Origin: Gammaproteobacteria bacterium
GTDB taxonomy: Bacteria; Pseudomonadota; Gammaproteobacteria; Steroidobacterales; BM003
NCBI GenBank assembly: GCA_026193125.1
Contig: JAPHSC010000270.1
Location: 1 to 7,684, forward strand
Direction of reading: 5' to 3'
Length of the DNA: 7,684 bases
Below the pieces are notes generated by a model, which saw nothing but the letters and a program-made list of their open reading frames with translations, ran no database searches and was not told the DNA's origin. The position numbers and the translations under genes are program-made. Position 1 is the first letter of the stretch. Each line of letters opens with the position of its first letter. Below, piece by piece: positions 6,456-7,684 of this stretch.

Positions 6456-7031
6456 ATGTCGTTTGCAGAGTTTAACCCTTATTGGTTGATCCCCATTATC
6501 TTCTTCGCCCGGGTGGTGGACGTATCCCTGGGCACGTTCCGGTTCATCATGGTCATACGTGGTCACGGCCTGGTGGCTACCCTGGTGGGCTTCCTCGAAA
6601 GCATGGTGTGGATCTTGGCGGTAGGCGGGGTTATCGCCAACCTGGATCAGTGGTACCTGGTTATCGCCTATGCAGCCGGGTTTGCCTCGGGTAACTGGGT
6701 GGGCATCTGGCTGGAATCCCGGGCCGCCATAGGAACTGAACTGGTGCGGGCGATTTCCAAGAATAGCGAGCACCTGCTGGCCGATACACTGCGTGAGGCT
6801 GGCTATCGCCCTGTTCGCCTGTCGGGCAGTACGGGCAGCCAGGCACCCGTGGAAGTGATCCTGGTCGTCGTACCCAGACGCAAGGTGCCCAGCCTTGTAA
6901 AGATTATTCATGAGGTCGATCCCGAGGCCGTATACACGGTCTCCGATATCAAGACCGTGCACGATAGCGATCCGTCACTCGACTCATCCATCAAGTCCCT
7001 GCTCTGGGCCTGGAAGATCCGGCGGAAGTAG
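6456..7031 (+). CDS. UPF0316 membrane protein (DUF5698 + DUF2179)
   Basis: This encodes 191 residues, a typical full length for UPF0316 proteins. The N-terminal half is a DUF5698-like membrane domain with three hydrophobic segments (about 9-32, 39-61 and 66-86). It carries the family pattern FFARVVDVSLGTFRFI (16-31), GFLESMVWILAV (45-56, Glu48 within the membrane) and YAAGFASGNWVGIWLE (72-87). The C-terminal half (about 92-172) matches DUF2179: VRAISKNSEHLLADTLREAGY, then VEVILVVVPRRKVPSLVKIIHEVDPEAVYTVSDI. This small cytosolic alpha/beta domain is suspected of ligand sensing in other membrane proteins. No biochemical role is established for the family that I can cite. The nearest purine-rich site is GAAAGG (6438-6443), 12 bases before the ATG and rather far. 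The gene is divergent from trkH and starts a plus-strand run. Confidence 0.92.
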   Translation: MSFAEFNPYWLIPIIFFARVVDVSLGTFRFIMVIRGHGLVATLVGFLESMVWILAVGGVIANLDQWYLVIAYAAGFASGNWVGIWLESRAAIGTELVRAISKNSEHLLADTLREAGYRPVRLSGSTGSQAPVEVILVVVPRRKVPSLVKIIHEVDPEAVYTVSDIKTVHDSDPSLDSSIKSLLWAWKIRRK

Positions 7032-7050
7032 GCAGCGATTTTTCTGTGCT

Positions 7051-7067
7051 GGCTCAGCTCATGAGCC
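7051..7067 (+). terminator. Possible weak terminator or attenuator after the UPF0316 gene
   Basis: GGCTCA (7051-7056) pairs with TGAGCC (7062-7067) around a 5-base loop, 19 bp after the UPF0316 stop. It is followed by TCCTTTG rather than a clean T run. The hairpin is real on paper, but termination would be partial at best, leaving read-through into the small downstream gene possible. Confidence 0.35.
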
Positions 7068-7101
7068 TCCTTTGCCCTAGTGTGAATAGCAAGACACTGG
7101 C

Positions 7102-7106
7102 GAGGG
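7102..7106 (+). promoter_or_regulatory. Ribosome binding site of the 66-residue protein gene
   Basis: GAGGG lies 6 bases before the ATG at 7113 and 9 before the second ATG at 7116, so either can be used. A small hairpin (AGTGT 7079-7083, ACACT 7094-7098, extended by one G-T and one C-G pair) ends two bases upstream of this site. Confidence 0.55.
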
Positions 7107-7112
7107 TAAATA

Positions 7113-7313
7113 ATGATGGACACGATTGAAACCCTGGTAATTTTAGGCGCCTTGTTGGCGGCCCTGGCCCTGGGCGGGCCGCGGATTGAGGCGATTCAGC
7201 AGCACGCGGACAGCCGCTATCCGCAACTGCAGGCAGCATCGGCGCCGGTGGCGGTCGATTGCGTAGGGCTGGAGTTGGACGAGGTCTGCATGCAGGAAAG
7301 TCGGGCGCGCTAG
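7113..7313 (+). CDS. Small membrane-anchored or exported protein, unknown
   Basis: This encodes 66 residues (or 65 from the second ATG). I do not recognise a family. Residues 6-21 (ETLVILGALLAALALG) form one hydrophobic segment, either an N-terminal membrane anchor or an uncleaved signal. The remainder is a short polar region with two cysteines, Cys50 and Cys59, in VDCVGLELDEVCMQ, which could form a disulfide or bind a metal if it faces the periplasm. In favour of a real gene are the good ribosome site, the hydrophobic N-terminus followed by a charged tail, and placement in an 82 + 90 bp gap otherwise empty and on the same strand as its neighbours. Against it are the small size and the fact that GC-rich sequence easily produces such frames. 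It lies between the UPF0316 gene and the M16 peptidase gene. Confidence 0.55.
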   Translation: MMDTIETLVILGALLAALALGGPRIEAIQQHADSRYPQLQAASAPVAVDCVGLELDEVCMQESRAR

Positions 7314-7392
7314 ACCCGGGTTGAGGTGGCAGCCCGGTGTCCCGAAGCCCGTCATCGGTGCTAGTCTTGGCACTTCCTTATGCGGAATGGCC

Positions 7393-7398
7393 AGGGGG
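7393..7398 (+). promoter_or_regulatory. Ribosome binding site of the M16 peptidase gene
   Basis: AGGGGG lies 5 bases before the ATG at 7404. An ATG at 7399 is out of frame with the peptidase. The site sets the start at the beginning of the signal peptide. Confidence 0.6.
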
Positions 7399-7403
7399 AT
7401 GCC

Positions 7404-7684
7404 ATGTTACGTTATTTCGTCGGATTGTTAGCCGGTCTGCTGCTGTTGTCATGTGCCGCCTCCGGCCACGCCAGGGATGCCCTGGCCGGGTCAGAGAACA
7501 TACAAAGCCGAACCCTGGAAAATGGCCTGAAAATCATCGTCTGGCCGGACCAGGATATTCCCAATGTTGCCTGGTACCACTGGGTGCGCGCGGGCGCTCG
7601 CAATGAGCATCCTGGTATCACAGGTCTGTCACATTTTTTCGAACATATGATGTTCAACGGCACCAGCAAGCGTGAGCCTGGCGA
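7404..7684 (+). CDS. M16 (insulinase/pitrilysin-type) zinc peptidase, 5' part
   Basis: The frame runs from the ATG at 7404 to the window edge with no stop, giving 93 complete codons of a gene that is normally far longer. The N-terminus MLRYFVGLLAGLLLLSCAAS is a signal sequence. LLSC could be a lipobox with Cys17, which would make it a lipoprotein, or a signal peptidase I site may follow near GHA|RD. Then comes the M16 N-terminal core: TLENGLKIIVWPD, WYHWVRAGARNEHPGITGLSH and the inverted zinc motif HFFEH (HxxEH) followed by MMFNGTSKREPG. In this motif the two histidines bind zinc and the glutamate is the catalytic base. The product should be a periplasmic or membrane-attached peptidase. M16 genes in bacteria often come in pairs, an active and an inactive subunit, so a second may lie beyond the window. 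Family assignment is secure; the substrate is unknown. Confidence 0.95.
   Translation, partial: MLRYFVGLLAGLLLLSCAASGHARDALAGSENIQSRTLENGLKIIVWPDQDIPNVAWYHWVRAGARNEHPGITGLSHFFEHMMFNGTSKREPG

Noticed and set aside
6252..6962. A 236-codon minus-strand frame opposite the UPF0316 gene
   Set aside because: It covers a well-supported UPF0316 gene and the trkH upstream region, and its composition (rich in His, Gln, Arg and Cys) is typical of a shadow frame.
7143..7373. A minus-strand frame opposite the 66-residue protein
   Set aside because: Rich in Arg, Pro and Leu, with no ribosome site or hydrophobic signal; the plus-strand frame has better support.
7368..7383. A sigma-54-like TGGCAC...TATGC upstream of the M16 gene
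   Set aside because: The GC of the -12 element is one base too far from the GG of the -24 element and TTGC is not matched; sigma-54 spacing is strict.

Overview
The window looks like an ordinary stretch of chromosome from a Gram-negative proteobacterium, probably a gammaproteobacterium. The evidence is an outer-membrane beta-barrel ending in an aromatic residue, several Sec signal peptides, a TrkH potassium channel subunit, and moderately GC-rich coding sequence with Shine-Dalgarno sites. No species can be named from the sequence alone. I see no rRNA, tRNA, CRISPR array, insertion sequence, phage gene or attachment site.

Layout, left to right. (1) The 3' part of an outer-membrane beta-barrel gene (+, 2-574) faces a small helical periplasmic protein gene (-, 761-1225). 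A strong bidirectional terminator at 697-730 separates them, with a second hairpin beside it. (2) A zinc-ribbon SAM-dependent methyltransferase (+, 1444-2259) is divergent from the periplasmic protein and convergent with the next gene. (3) A minus-strand run follows, read right to left: trkH (6261-4816), a secreted DUF885 metallopeptidase (4756-2942) 59 bp after it, and a lone cyclic-nucleotide-binding-domain protein (2825-2322) after a 116-bp gap. The first two are plausibly co-transcribed; the third may be. (4) A plus-strand run starts across a 194-bp divergent region: a UPF0316 (DUF5698/DUF2179) membrane protein (6456-7031), a small membrane-anchored protein of 66 residues (7113-7313), and the 5' end of an M16 zinc peptidase (7404 to the window edge).

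Together the genes concern the cell envelope: an outer-membrane barrel, a periplasmic helical protein, two exported zinc peptidases of different clans, potassium uptake, and a membrane protein with a cytosolic sensor-like domain. They do not form one recognisable pathway. For five genes the longest open frame begins upstream of the likely start, or the gene runs off the window; signal peptides and Shine-Dalgarno positions were used to set starts.

I found no convincing new system. The points most worth a second look are the isolated zinc-ribbon methyltransferase, the CNB protein whose phosphate-binding arginine appears replaced by histidine, and the unrecognised 66-residue protein with two C-terminal cysteines.
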